Positions 17,961 through 27,230 are shown, counted from the stretch's first letter. The stretch is 64,000 bases of DNA from Vagococcus proximus (GCF_029143285.1 NZ_JAPDSH010000001.1:62001-126000), one strand, 5' to 3'. Translations and numbers: made by a program. The notes: generated by a model not told the origin, from the letters alone.

Positions 17961-19226
17961 ATGGAGAAGAAAGACAAAATTATCGGTTTTATTTTGTTAG
18001 CTGTGTTACTTGCAGGAGGACCTTTTGTATTAGAAACAAGCGCGTTATATTTCCGATTAGTTATTGGGTTAGCGTTAGGATACACGTTATCTAGGTCTTA
18101 TACAGGATTTGCGGGTAGTGTTAACAGAGCTTACAACACAGGTTCAACAAAATTAATGAGAACATTAATGTTTATGTTTGTGATTACAGCAATTATCAAT
18201 GTCGCGTTTTTATTATTTGCTCAAGATTTAACAGCTTATGATTTATCAATTAATCCAATTAATTTAGGATTAGTATTAGGTGGTATTCTATTTGGCTTTG
18301 GTATGTCATTTTCATCATGTTGTGCATCTGGTGTGTTAACAGATTTAGTGACAGATTTACCAAGAGCGGGGATTACGCTAATTTTCTTCTGTTTTGGTGT
18401 ATTTATTGGTTTCCCAGTTCAAAGTACACAATCATGGATTACTGATTCATGGTTCACATCTGAAACAGGGGCTAAATTTGCTAAAGGTGTTTATTTCCCT
18501 GACTGGTTCAAATGGGATGGCTTAGATGGTTATTTAGGTGCTACTATTTTAACGGTTATTTTAGCAGCTGTCGTTATTTTCTTATCATTCCGTTATGAAC
18601 AATCTCGTCGTAAAAAAAATACATACACTGGTGTGCTATCAGAACGTATGCAAGAAGTTAACGAACCAATGGATATAGAAAACTTCGAGTTAGCAAGTGA
18701 CACAACATATAATAGAGTGTTTGTTAAGCCTTGGACGCTACAACAAGGTGCGTTCATCATTACAATAATTTTTGCTTTACTTATGGGCGTTACGAAAAGT
18801 GGTTGGGGTGCCTCAACACCTTATGGTTTCTGGTTTGGTAAAGTATTAACGATTTTTGGAGTATCTGCAGAGAGCTTAGCAGATTTTACCCATAAATCAG
18901 CAGATGTATACGGTGGTCCACTACTTTCGAATGGTGTCACTGTTCAAAATTTTGCAATTTTCTTAGGAACACTAGTCTTCATTCTAACATCAGGTTTATT
19001 TATGAAAACAATGCGTGCTATTCCTAGATTAACAGTCAAAGATGCAGGATTGTATGCTCTTGGTGGATTATGTATGGGATTCGGTACTCGTTTATCTAAT
19101 GGGTGTAATGTTGGGGCGCTATATACACCAATTGCTCATTTTTCATTATCAGGTTGGATCTTCCTAATTACCTTAGTTGCAGGTGGAATTTTAGGAAATA
19201 AATTTGCAAAACGTCTTAATGGATAA
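17961..19226 (+). CDS. YeeE/YedE-family sulfur (thiosulfate-type) transporter 1
   Basis: The 421-residue integral membrane protein has two homologous halves with paired motifs. The first half has GFGMSFSSCCASGVLTDL (Cys120, Cys121) and the second GFGTRLSNGCNVGALYTPIAHFSLSGWIF (Cys382). Conserved cysteines in these positions belong to the YeeE/TsuA family, in which thiosulfate is passed along a line of cysteines through the membrane. The Cys-Cys pair is unlike the single Cys of the second copy at 20.3 kb. About ten membrane segments are present. The family also includes transporters linked to selenium. No TusA-like YeeD partner is encoded next to it. Confidence 0.85.
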   Translation: MEKKDKIIGFILLAVLLAGGPFVLETSALYFRLVIGLALGYTLSRSYTGFAGSVNRAYNTGSTKLMRTLMFMFVITAIINVAFLLFAQDLTAYDLSINPINLGLVLGGILFGFGMSFSSCCASGVLTDLVTDLPRAGITLIFFCFGVFIGFPVQSTQSWITDSWFTSETGAKFAKGVYFPDWFKWDGLDGYLGATILTVILAAVVIFLSFRYEQSRRKKNTYTGVLSERMQEVNEPMDIENFELASDTTYNRVFVKPWTLQQGAFIITIIFALLMGVTKSGWGASTPYGFWFGKVLTIFGVSAESLADFTHKSADVYGGPLLSNGVTVQNFAIFLGTLVFILTSGLFMKTMRAIPRLTVKDAGLYALGGLCMGFGTRLSNGCNVGALYTPIAHFSLSGWIFLITLVAGGILGNKFAKRLNG

Positions 19227-19230
19227 TAAT

Positions 19231-19267
19231 AAAAATAACCATGCTAAAATTTAGCATGGTTATTTTT
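19231..19267. terminator. Bidirectional terminator
   Basis: A near-perfect inverted repeat, AAAAATAACCATGCTAAA and its complement, lies between the convergent transporter and LysR genes. The LysR stop codon lies inside the stem. Confidence 0.92.
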
Positions 19268-20158
19268 ATCATGTTTCAGACCTTCTTTTAAAAGTAGTTT
19301 CCTAAATTTTTTGATAGGTTGAGAGGCAAGTTGGTTATTTTTCAACACGAGTGAAAAGGGATAACCGGTTGTATCCCCATTTGTAATGGCTATTTTTTCT
19401 AATTTACCTTTTTCTAAGTCTTCATTAACTGACATATGATAAAGAAAACTGATGCCTTCTCCATTTTGTACAAGCGATTTAATCAAATTAATATGACCAA
19501 CCGTCGTTTGTTTAGGGAAGTCTTTGGTTGTTAAACCGTGTTTGTGAATTGCTGTACTCCAACTTCCATAAATACCTGAACCTGTTTCCCGCAAAATAAT
19601 AGTTTCAGAAGTCAGGGCACTTAACGGGACTTTGGATCCAGCTAAGTGATGATTAGGGGGGCAGATACAAACAATTGGCTCATGAATAAATATATCTGAT
19701 GTATAATCCTCTTTATTAAAAGGGCCAGAGACGAGCGCGATATCAATATCCCCATTATCGAGTTGTTCCAAAAGGTGGGTCGTATTATCAATTAGTAGTT
19801 TAACTTTGATTCCTTCTTGTTCTGAGAATGTTCTGACAATATCCCAAATATAAAATTCCCCAATGGTTAGACTGGCTCCTATAACGAGAGGCTTGGTATC
19901 ATAGGATTGTTTAAGTTTAGCTTTAAGGGTGTTTATCTCAGTGTTTAGACCTAAAAGTTGCTCTTTTAAAAAGTGACCTTCATTTGTTAATCTTAGTTGA
20001 TTTTTCTTATAATCAACTAACTTCACTTCTAAATGATTTTCTAAATACTGGATATGTTTCGTAACAGCAGGCTGACTTAGGTTAAGTTGTTGAGCAGCTT
20101 TTGTATAGTTAAGTGTTTCAGATAAAATAATAAATGTTTCATAACGATAATCAAGCAT
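19244..20158 (-). CDS. LysR-family regulator of the sulfur locus
   Basis: The N-terminal winged helix-turn-helix (residues 1-60: YTKAAQQLNLSQPAVTKHIQYLE) and a substrate-binding-like effector domain (about 88-290) define a LysR regulator of 304 residues. ATG 20158 is used because GAGGAG precedes it; an in-frame extension of 19 codons upstream has no ribosome site and would run into the promoter region. It sits between two YeeE/YedE genes and faces away from the second one, whose promoter carries a dyad suited to LysR. Regulation of sulfur-source uptake (compare CysL/CmbR) is inferred, not shown. Confidence 0.88.
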   Translation of the reverse strand: MLDYRYETFIILSETLNYTKAAQQLNLSQPAVTKHIQYLENHLEVKLVDYKKNQLRLTNEGHFLKEQLLGLNTEINTLKAKLKQSYDTKPLVIGASLTIGEFYIWDIVRTFSEQEGIKVKLLIDNTTHLLEQLDNGDIDIALVSGPFNKEDYTSDIFIHEPIVCICPPNHHLAGSKVPLSALTSETIILRETGSGIYGSWSTAIHKHGLTTKDFPKQTTVGHINLIKSLVQNGEGISFLYHMSVNEDLEKGKLEKIAITNGDTTGYPFSLVLKNNQLASQPIKKFRKLLLKEGLKHDKNNHAKF

Positions 20159-20231
20159 AAAAGTAATCTCCTCATGGTTAAGATAGGATAGGTTATAAAT
20201 GAAAATTATGTACAAACTCGCTTATAACTTT

Positions 20232-20251
20232 TTGTTATACCAGTATAACAA
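20232..20251. promoter_or_regulatory. LysR-type operator dyad
   Basis: TTGTTATACCAGTATAACAA is a perfect 20-base palindrome with a two-base centre, placed in the divergent region about 53 bases upstream of the predicted start of the second transporter. It contains ATAC-N2-GTAT within the T-N11-A style of LysR recognition sites. Confidence 0.75.
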
Positions 20252-20259
20252 GTTGGTAT

Positions 20260-20288
20260 TTCAAAAACAACACATCTGGTCTTATAAT
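20260..20288 (+). promoter_or_regulatory. Promoter of the second YeeE/YedE gene
   Basis: TTCAAA and TATAAT with 17-base spacing lie eight bases downstream of the LysR dyad. The weak -35 box next to an upstream dyad suits activation by LysR. Confidence 0.65.
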
Positions 20289-20331
20289 AAAAGTATAGAA
20301 AGTGAATTATATCACAAAGGAGAGAGATGTT

Positions 20332-21624
20332 ATGGAAGGGAAAAAAATTAATAAGCAACAATTAGTTGGAGCTCTGATTGTTATTGCTTTATTAGTAGGA
20401 TTTGGTTTTTATTTAAACTCTTTAAAAGCAGTTTTACCCATTCAACTTTTATCAGGTGTTGCTTTAGGTGTTGTTTTAACAAAAGCCCGCTTTGGTTTTG
20501 CTGGTGGGATTAAACGGATTTATGTTAGAGGTGAAGGCAGTTTAACGAAAGCACTTCTAATTATGTTAACACTAACAATGATTGTATTTTTAGGTGTTCA
20601 GTGGTTTGCAGCTCAAAATGGAGCAGTTGCAGCATTTAGCGCATTAGAAGGTCAAACTATTATTCCAGGTACTCAAAATGTTCATTTTACTAATATTGCA
20701 ACAGTTCTTGGTGGCATCATCTTCGGTATGGGAATGATTTTTGCTGGAGGGTGTGCATCTGGGACATTAACAGATATGGGTGAAGGAGAAGGTAGAGCAT
20801 TATTAGCATTTATCTTCTTTATCTTAGGATCTATACCAGGCGAGCTGGCACGTTACAGTGTGGATCAATCAGCTCTTGGTAAAATTGGTGTTCAAGCGTA
20901 CTTACCAGATTACTTCGGCTATATTGGTGCGTTCGTTGTATCGATGATTGGGGTCTTCGTTCTTTACGCTATAACTGTCAATTATGAGAAAAAACGTAAA
21001 CTTGAAGGAACGTATGCTGATCCTCTAGGGGATTGGGAAGAGTTTGAAAAACCATTAGAAGCAACTGATAAAGATGGTTTTTGGAGTTATGCAACGTACC
21101 ATAAATTCTTTGTTGAACGTTTAAGTTTTAAAATGGCAGCGGTTTGGATTGCGGCGATTTGTAGTTTTATCTTACTAACAACAGGTAAACCTTGGGGTGT
21201 AACAAGCGCTTTTTCAAAACTGGCCGTATTCTTATTACAACCTTTAGGTCTTAACTTCACATCACCAGGTTTAGAAAAAATAGTTGCGGGTGTAGATGGT
21301 GGGATGTTAATGGATGGTGGGACTATCCGAAATCTAGGAATTGTGGCTGGAGCTTTAGTAGCTTTCTTATTAGCAGGTCGTTTTTCATTCAAATTTAAAA
21401 TGACAGCAAAAGATGCTTTGTACTATGCAATAGGTGGCTTAATGATGGGATTTGGTGCTCGCTTTGCTAAAGGTTGTAACGCTGGGGCTCTGTATTCTTC
21501 AATGAGTACATTCTCAATTTCAGGCTGGATCTTCCTAATTGCGATGTGTATTGGTGGTATGGTAAGCTTAAAAGTGTTTGCAGGGAAGATGTCAATGATC
21601 CCTGGACCAAGAAAAAATAAGTAA
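20332..21624 (+). CDS. YeeE/YedE-family sulfur (thiosulfate-type) transporter 2
   Basis: The 430-residue membrane protein is a paralogue of the protein at 17961-19226, with the same two-half layout. The first-half motif is GMGMIFAGGCASGTLTDMGEG (Cys141), the second GFGARFAKGCNAGALYSSMSTFSISGWIF (Cys382). It lacks the Cys-Cys pair of copy 1. ATG 20332 is chosen because AAAGGAG lies nine bases upstream; a GTG ten codons earlier has no ribosome site. It is followed after 64 bases by a persulfide-handling flavoprotein, probably on the same transcript, which supports a role in importing a reduced sulfur compound. Confidence 0.86.
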   Translation: MEGKKINKQQLVGALIVIALLVGFGFYLNSLKAVLPIQLLSGVALGVVLTKARFGFAGGIKRIYVRGEGSLTKALLIMLTLTMIVFLGVQWFAAQNGAVAAFSALEGQTIIPGTQNVHFTNIATVLGGIIFGMGMIFAGGCASGTLTDMGEGEGRALLAFIFFILGSIPGELARYSVDQSALGKIGVQAYLPDYFGYIGAFVVSMIGVFVLYAITVNYEKKRKLEGTYADPLGDWEEFEKPLEATDKDGFWSYATYHKFFVERLSFKMAAVWIAAICSFILLTTGKPWGVTSAFSKLAVFLLQPLGLNFTSPGLEKIVAGVDGGMLMDGGTIRNLGIVAGALVAFLLAGRFSFKFKMTAKDALYYAIGGLMMGFGARFAKGCNAGALYSSMSTFSISGWIFLIAMCIGGMVSLKVFAGKMSMIPGPRKNK

Positions 21625-21688
21625 TAATAACAGTAGGTAGTCAGTGTAATAATTATATAGATCAACTAAATTTTAGGAGGAATTATAA

Positions 21689-23392
21689 ATGAGTAAACGT
21701 ATTTTAATCGTCGGCGGTGTCGCAGGTGGAGCTTCAGCAGCAGCAAGAGCACGTAGATTGGATGAGTCAGCAGAAATTATTATGTTTGAAAAAGGACCTT
21801 TCGTTTCATTTTCTAACTGTGCATTACCTTTCCATTTAAGTGGAATTGTAGAAGAAGCTGAAAACTTAGTCCTGATGTCACCAGAGGTTTTCCGTAAACA
21901 ATACAATATTATTGCGCGTGTAAACAGCGAAGTAATGTCAATTCAACCCGATGAGAAATCAATCGTAGTAAAGGATTTAACAACCGGTGAAGAAAAGACT
22001 GAAAAATATGATGAACTTGTTTTATCTCCAGGGGCTAACCCAATTTTACCAGCAAGTATTAAAGGAATTGATAAAGAGCATGTCTTCTCAGTTCGTAATG
22101 TACCAGATATTGATAGCATCAAACGTTATATCGATACAAATAATGTAGAAGATATTGTTGTTGTTGGTGGTGGATTTATTGGGGTAGAAGTCGCAGAAAA
22201 CTTACACTTAGCTAAGAAAAATGTAGCATTAATCGAAGCAGCTAATCAAGTTATGGCACCATTCGATTATGATATGGCTCAAATTTTACATAAAGAAATG
22301 ATTGATAATGACATCAACTTAATTTTAGAAGACGCTGTATCTGAAATTACAGAAGATAAAGTTATTTTATCATCAGGTAAAGAAGTAAAAGCGGGTGCTG
22401 TGATTATGGCAATCGGTGTAACACCTGAAACTAAATTAGCTCGTGAAGCAGGTTTAGAAATTGGTGTAACTGGTGGTATTAAAGTAAATCATCATTACTT
22501 AACATCAGCTCCTAATGTGTACGCAGTAGGTGATGCAATTGAAGTAACACATAAACAAACTCAAAAACCAACTCGTTTAACATTAGCAGGCCCTGCGCAA
22601 CGTCAAGCGCGTGCTGCAGCTGATCACATGTATGGTAGAACGTACCGTAATACAGGTGTTATTGGTTCATCAGTTATTCAATGTTTCGAGATGAACGCCG
22701 CTTCAACAGGTTTAAATGAAAAAGATTGCCAACGTGAAGGAATTGCTTATCAAACAGCGTATGTTATTCCAAAAGATCGTGTTGGGTTGATGCCAGATGC
22801 TAACCCATTATTCTTCAAACTAATCTTTGCTGATCCTTCAGGTCAAATTCTAGGAGCGCAAGCAATGGGTAAAGGTAATGTGGATAAACGTATCGATGTT
22901 ATTGCAACTATGATTACAATGAACGGTAATTTAGAAGATCTTAAAGAGTTAGAATTATCATATTCTCCAATGTTTGGAACAGCTAAAGATGTGGTAAATA
23001 TGGCTGCTTTAGTTGGCTTAAACGTTTTAAATGGTGATTTCAAACAAGTACCTGTAACTAAAGTGAGAGAATTAGTAGAAAGCGATGCCTTTATCATTGA
23101 TGCTCGTGAAGAAAGAGAATATGCTGCTGGTCATTTAAATAATGCAGTGAATATTCCATTTAGCCAATTCCGTGATCGCTTATCAGAAATTCCAAAAGAT
23201 CGTCCAGTATACGTTCACTGTTTATCAAGTCAACGTAGTTACAATATGGTTAAAGCATTAGGTATGTTAGGCTTTGAGAATGTTCATAACTTAATGGGGT
23301 CATTCTTAGGAATAAGCATGTACGAATACTATAATGACGTAGTTAAAGGCCGTCAACCAATTATGACAGACTATCGTTTCGATTTGTTATAA
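21689..23392 (+). CDS. CoA-disulfide/CoA-persulfide reductase fused to rhodanese
   Basis: The 567-residue flavoprotein begins with the FAD motif GGVAGGASAAARARR (9-23) and carries the single active-site cysteine of this class, Cys44 in SFSNCALPFHLSG. A second NAD(P)H motif is VVVGGGFIGVEVAENL (about 155-170), and the dimerisation domain ends near residue 450. The C-terminal rhodanese domain (about 455-555) has the loop HCLSSQRS with Cys511. Fusions of this kind (CoADR-RHD, Npsr) reduce CoA disulfide, CoA persulfide or polysulfide with NAD(P)H. Next to two thiosulfate-type importers it may release sulfide from imported sulfane sulfur. AGGAGG lies before the ATG. Confidence 0.93.
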   Translation: MSKRILIVGGVAGGASAAARARRLDESAEIIMFEKGPFVSFSNCALPFHLSGIVEEAENLVLMSPEVFRKQYNIIARVNSEVMSIQPDEKSIVVKDLTTGEEKTEKYDELVLSPGANPILPASIKGIDKEHVFSVRNVPDIDSIKRYIDTNNVEDIVVVGGGFIGVEVAENLHLAKKNVALIEAANQVMAPFDYDMAQILHKEMIDNDINLILEDAVSEITEDKVILSSGKEVKAGAVIMAIGVTPETKLAREAGLEIGVTGGIKVNHHYLTSAPNVYAVGDAIEVTHKQTQKPTRLTLAGPAQRQARAAADHMYGRTYRNTGVIGSSVIQCFEMNAASTGLNEKDCQREGIAYQTAYVIPKDRVGLMPDANPLFFKLIFADPSGQILGAQAMGKGNVDKRIDVIATMITMNGNLEDLKELELSYSPMFGTAKDVVNMAALVGLNVLNGDFKQVPVTKVRELVESDAFIIDAREEREYAAGHLNNAVNIPFSQFRDRLSEIPKDRPVYVHCLSSQRSYNMVKALGMLGFENVHNLMGSFLGISMYEYYNDVVKGRQPIMTDYRFDLL

Positions 23393-23421
23393 AATAAAAT
23401 TTCTTATATGATAGAAGAAAT

Positions 23422-23465
23422 TGACATGAAAGAGGTTGGGTCAATCCTAACCTCTTTTCTTGTCA
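23422..23465 (+). terminator. Long hairpin after the CoADR gene
   Basis: GAAAGAGGTT pairs with AACCTCTTTTC, extended by TGACA/TGTCA at the base. No strong T-run follows, so it may be a partial terminator or an RNA-stabilising or attenuating element before the ABC genes. Confidence 0.5.
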
Positions 23466-23491
23466 TAAATCAATAGAAAAGTTGGGTGACT

Positions 23492-24271
23492 ATGAAAGAA
23501 CAAAAAGAAAAATCTTATAAGTCATATACATGGATAACATGGTTTGTTATTTTGGGTATCTGGTTTATTGCGACAGAAAGTGGATTGGTAGCTTCTCGCT
23601 TGGTACCCTCACCAGTTCAAGTTGTTAAAACGTTTTTTAAAATTGTTAAAGAAGGATATAATGGTGTCTCTTTTTGGTCTCATTTAGGAATTAGTTTGTA
23701 CAGACTAGCTTTATCTTCATTTTTAGCACTTATTACAGCGATACCATTAGGTTTAATGAGTGGGTTCTTTAAACCATTTCGTGCGATTGTGGACTCGATT
23801 GTTCAATTTTACCGCCCTTTACCACCATTAGCGTATTACACGTTACTTATTTTATGGTTAGGGATAGATGAGTCTTCAAAGGTAATGCTGTTATTCTTAG
23901 CAGCGTTCGCACCTATTTATTTAGCGTGTGTGTCTGCGGTTTCCAATATTAATCCAGATTTGATATTAAGTGCTCAATCATTAGGAGCTTCTAAAAAAGA
24001 AGTTTTCAAAACAATAGTATTACCAGCTTGTTTACCTGAGATTTTTACAGGATTAAGAACAGCGATTGGTGTAGCTTATACAACACTTGTTTCAGCGGAA
24101 ATGGTCGCTGCTACATCAGGTGTAGGTTGGATGGTTATTGATGCTTCTCGTTATTTAAAGAGTGACGTAATGTTTGTAGGGATTATATTATTAGGAATTA
24201 CTGGTGTGTTACTAGATATCGGTGTTCGTAAATTGGAAGAAAAAGTCGTGTTCTGGAAGGGGAAAGAATAG
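23492..24271 (+). CDS. ABC transporter permease, sulfonate/taurine/nitrate type
   Basis: The 259-residue permease belongs to the SsuC/TauC family. It has six membrane segments and the EAA-type cytoplasmic loop SAQSLGASKKEVFKTIVLPACLPEIFTGLRTAIGVAYTTLVSAEM (about 165-210). The start is taken at ATG 23492; a GTG two codons earlier is possible, and the ribosome site is weak in both cases. It is directly followed by the binding protein (stop and start adjacent) and the ATPase. The position after the thiosulfate/persulfide genes suggests uptake of an organosulfur compound, but no desulfonating oxygenase is encoded in the window. Confidence 0.88.
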   Translation: MKEQKEKSYKSYTWITWFVILGIWFIATESGLVASRLVPSPVQVVKTFFKIVKEGYNGVSFWSHLGISLYRLALSSFLALITAIPLGLMSGFFKPFRAIVDSIVQFYRPLPPLAYYTLLILWLGIDESSKVMLLFLAAFAPIYLACVSAVSNINPDLILSAQSLGASKKEVFKTIVLPACLPEIFTGLRTAIGVAYTTLVSAEMVAATSGVGWMVIDASRYLKSDVMFVGIILLGITGVLLDIGVRKLEEKVVFWKGKE

Positions 24272-25312
24272 ATGAAGAAAATATTTAAAAGAGTCGTGAT
24301 GTCATTAGGAGTGTTAGCGACAGCAGGTATACTTGCAAGTTGTGGTGGTAAAGAAGAAGCTGGTAAGGATGCGTTACCTAAAGAAGTCAATATTGGTATT
24401 ATCCGTGTACCGAATGATAAACAAGTTGCGATTTCAGAAGATTATTTTAAAGAATATTTTGAAGACAAAGGAATTAAAACGAATTTTATGTTTTTTGATT
24501 CAGGTGTAGCGGCAAATCAAGCATTCGCTTCAGGAAGTATTGATTTTGCAGAAATGGGATACACCAATGCAGTGGTTGCATTGTCGACAGATATTCCAGT
24601 TAAATTAATTTGGTTACACGAGATTTTAGGTTCAAACGAGGCTTTAGTTGTACCGAAAGATTCTAAAGCAAAGGAAGTTAAGGATTTAAAAGGAAAAAAA
24701 ATTGCCACACCGTTCAGTTCAACCTCTCATTATAGCTTATTAAATGCCTTGACTGAGGCAGGTATAAAAGCCGATGTTAAACTACTTGATATGCAAACAA
24801 GTGAAATCGTAGCAGCTTGGGAACGTGGTGATATCGACGGAGCGTATACATGGGAGCCGACGTTAAGTGCGATTAAAGAAACTGGTAAAGTCCTAACAGA
24901 TAGTAAAGAATTAGCAGATAAGGGGTATCTAACAGCGAATATTGATTTAGTTCGTGAAGACTTTGCTAAAAAATACCCAGATTTGGTTAGCGATTATATC
25001 AAAGTTTTAAATAAAGCTGTTTCATATTATGAAAAATCACCAGAAAAAGCAGCAGAAGCAGCAGCTAAACCGTTAGAAATAACACCGGAAGAGGCGTTAA
25101 AACAAATGAAAGCTACTACTTGGTTATCAAGTGAGAAACAAATTTCAGCAGATTTCTTGGGAACAAGTGATAAACCAGGAAACTTCCATCAAGTTTTTAT
25201 GGATACAGCTAACTTCTTGAAAGAACAAGGATCTATCTCGGAAGTACCTACGATGGAAGAAATTAATGATTTTATTGAGTCATCATTCGTTGAAAAATCG
25301 CTAGAGAAATAA
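24272..25312 (+). CDS. ABC substrate-binding lipoprotein, TauA/SsuA type
   Basis: The 346-residue protein has a lipoprotein signal (MKKIFKRVVMSLGVLATAG then ILASC, with Cys24 as the lipidated residue) and a periplasmic-binding-fold domain of the TauA/SsuA/NMT1 group: VNIGIIRVPND, FDSGVAANQAFASGSIDFAEMGYTNA and GDIDGAYTWEPTL are family-like segments. A ligand such as a sulfonate, taurine or another small sulfur or nitrogen compound is inferred from the family and neighbours. Its ATG follows immediately after the TAG of the permease gene, and the ribosome site lies within the permease end. Confidence 0.9.
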   Translation: MKKIFKRVVMSLGVLATAGILASCGGKEEAGKDALPKEVNIGIIRVPNDKQVAISEDYFKEYFEDKGIKTNFMFFDSGVAANQAFASGSIDFAEMGYTNAVVALSTDIPVKLIWLHEILGSNEALVVPKDSKAKEVKDLKGKKIATPFSSTSHYSLLNALTEAGIKADVKLLDMQTSEIVAAWERGDIDGAYTWEPTLSAIKETGKVLTDSKELADKGYLTANIDLVREDFAKKYPDLVSDYIKVLNKAVSYYEKSPEKAAEAAAKPLEITPEEALKQMKATTWLSSEKQISADFLGTSDKPGNFHQVFMDTANFLKEQGSISEVPTMEEINDFIESSFVEKSLEK

Positions 25313-25327
25313 GAGGTGATATAAGAG

Positions 25328-26107
25328 ATGTCAAACACAAAAGAAGCGATTATATCAGTCGATAACGTGAGCGTTTTTTATGACGGCAAACAATCGAAAG
25401 TTCCAGCGATTGAAGAGGTTAGTTTAGAAATTGAGCAGGGTGAATTTGTTTGTTTAGTTGGTCCATCTGGGTGTGGGAAAAGTACGTTGCTGAAAATTAT
25501 AGCGGGATATATCCAGCCTAGCCAAGGAAAAGTGTTTATGAAAGAAGAAGAGATTTCCCAAGCAGATTGGAGACGAGGGGTTGTATTTCAGTCGCCAACA
25601 CTTTATCCGTGGTTAACAGTAAGAAAAAATATTGAATACGGGCCTAAAGTTCGAAAAGTATCAAAGGAAGAGTGTGCTAAGTTAAGTACGTATTACTTAA
25701 ATGAAGTTGGGTTAACTGATTTTGCTGATCATCATCCATATGAACTATCTGGAGGGATGAAGCAGCGTGTATCTTTAGCAAGAGCTTTAGCTAATCAACC
25801 AGAAATTATCTTAATGGATGAACCATTTAGTGCGTTAGATGCGATTACACGTGTGAAAATGCAAGATTTTTTACGTGAGATGTGGCAAAAAAACAATCAA
25901 ACGATTTTACTGATTACCCATGATATTGATGAAGCTTTGGCTTTAGGTACAAAAGTGGCTATTATGAGTAAAAATCCAGGTAAGATTGAAAAAATTATCG
26001 ATGTAGATTATTCTAATAAAATTATGATGGATTCTAATTATGAGTTTGAAAATGATACAGCCTACATCCATGATAAATCAGAAATATTAAAAATGATTTC
26101 TGAATAA
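25328..26107 (+). CDS. ABC transporter ATPase, TauB/SsuB type
   Basis: The 259-residue ATPase energises the preceding permease. It has Walker A GPSGCGKST (about 43-51), Q-loop VVFQSPTLYPWLT, signature LSGGMKQR, Walker B IILMDEPFSALD and switch His in LITHD. The sequence YPWLTVRKN after the Q-loop is usual in the nitrate/sulfonate/taurine group. RBS GAGGTG lies upstream; the gene is 15 bases from the binding protein and ends in a strong terminator. Confidence 0.93.
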   Translation: MSNTKEAIISVDNVSVFYDGKQSKVPAIEEVSLEIEQGEFVCLVGPSGCGKSTLLKIIAGYIQPSQGKVFMKEEEISQADWRRGVVFQSPTLYPWLTVRKNIEYGPKVRKVSKEECAKLSTYYLNEVGLTDFADHHPYELSGGMKQRVSLARALANQPEIILMDEPFSALDAITRVKMQDFLREMWQKNNQTILLITHDIDEALALGTKVAIMSKNPGKIEKIIDVDYSNKIMMDSNYEFENDTAYIHDKSEILKMISE

Positions 26108-26142
26108 AAAACCTGTCAGCACTTTTGCTGACAGGTTTTTTT
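26107..26142. terminator. Bidirectional terminator
   Basis: The stem AAAAACCTGTCAGCA/TGCTGACAGGTTTTT with a short loop lies between the convergent ABC ATPase and dihydrouridine synthase genes. Confidence 0.94.
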
Positions 26143-26145
26143 AGT

Positions 26146-27132
26146 TTAATCTTCTAATGTGTCTTGAGGTGCGGGACCTTTATAGAAGTCGGCTAAAATT
26201 TGTCTAACCTCATCTGTTGATTTTGTTGTCATTAATTTGACACGTAAATCACTGGCTCCAGGGAAACCTTTGACGTAAATCTTAAAGAAACGGTGCAAAC
26301 CTACAATGTTGCGTGGAATTAATTCAGAATAGTGGTCTTGTAAATCAAGTTGCATTTCAAGAAGACCTAGTAATTCTCTAGCACTATGTTGAGTTGGATT
26401 TCTTTCAAAAGCGTATGGATTTCTAAAAATACCACGGCCAATCATAATACCGTCTACCCCATATGTTTCTGCAAGTTCTAAACCTTGAGTACGGTCAGCG
26501 ATATCACCATTAATCGTAATTAATGTATGTGGTGCGTGTTTATCACGAAGTGCCATTACGTCGGGGATTAAATCCCAATGGGCATCCACTTTACTCATCT
26601 CTTTTCGTGTACGTAGGTGTATGGAAAGGTTAGCAATATCTTGTTTTAAAACATGAGTTAACCAAGGTTCCATTTCATCTAATGAATCAAATCCTAAACG
26701 TGTTTTCACACTAACAGGCAGACCACCTGCTTTGGCTGCTTGGATTAACTCAGCAGCAACCTCAGGACGTTGGATTAGTCCGCTACCTTTACCACGACCT
26801 GCAACATTAGGAACAGGACACCCCATATTAATATCAATTCCTTTAAAGCCCATCTTAGCTAAATCGATACTCATTTTTTCAAAAAATTCTGGTTTATCTC
26901 CCCAGATGTGTGCGACCATAGGGTGTTCGTCTTCGGTAAAAACTAAACGTCCGCGGACACTTTCAATGCCATCAGGGTGGCAGTAACTATCAGAGTTAGT
27001 AAACTCTGTAAAAAAGACGTCTGGTGCGCCTGCTTCTTTGATAACGTGTCTAAAAACAACATCAGTTACATCTTCCATTGGTGCTAATACAAAAAAAGGC
27101 TTAGGTAATTCTGCCCAAAAATTAGTAGTCAT
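26146..27132 (-). CDS. tRNA-dihydrouridine synthase
   Basis: The 328-residue FMN protein reduces specific uridines of tRNA. The TIM-barrel start [11 protein letters not shown] (14-24), the catalytic-cysteine motif [10 protein letters not shown] (Cys105), the VKTRLGF block (about 143-149) and the FMN-phosphate segment [15 protein letters not shown] (about 231-245) are intact. It is one of the Dus types found in Firmicutes, but I cannot tell which tRNA position it serves. It has its own promoter. Confidence 0.93.
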   Translation of the reverse strand: MTTNFWAELPKPFFVLAPMEDVTDVVFRHVIKEAGAPDVFFTEFTNSDSYCHPDGIESVRGRLVFTEDEHPMVAHIWGDKPEFFEKMSIDLAKMGFKGIDINMGCPVPNVAGRGKGSGLIQRPEVAAELIQAAKAGGLPVSVKTRLGFDSLDEMEPWLTHVLKQDIANLSIHLRTRKEMSKVDAHWDLIPDVMALRDKHAPHTLITINGDIADRTQGLELAETYGVDGIMIGRGIFRNPYAFERNPTQHSARELLGLLEMQLDLQDHYSELIPRNIVGLHRFFKIYVKGFPGASDLRVKLMTTKSTDEVRQILADFYKGPAPQDTLED

Positions 27133-27182
27133 GTGATACTCTCCATTTCTATACTCAGTGTCAGTTCTGACAAAACACTATT

Positions 27183-27211
27183 ATTATACTAAGAGTGAGG
27201 GAAATAAGCAA
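27183..27211 (-). promoter_or_regulatory. Promoter of the dihydrouridine synthase gene
   Basis: On the minus strand TTGCTT and TATAAT are spaced by exactly 17 bases, about 50 bases upstream of the start codon. Confidence 0.8.
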
Positions 27212-27230
27212 AGGCTTGAAATGAGCCTAA

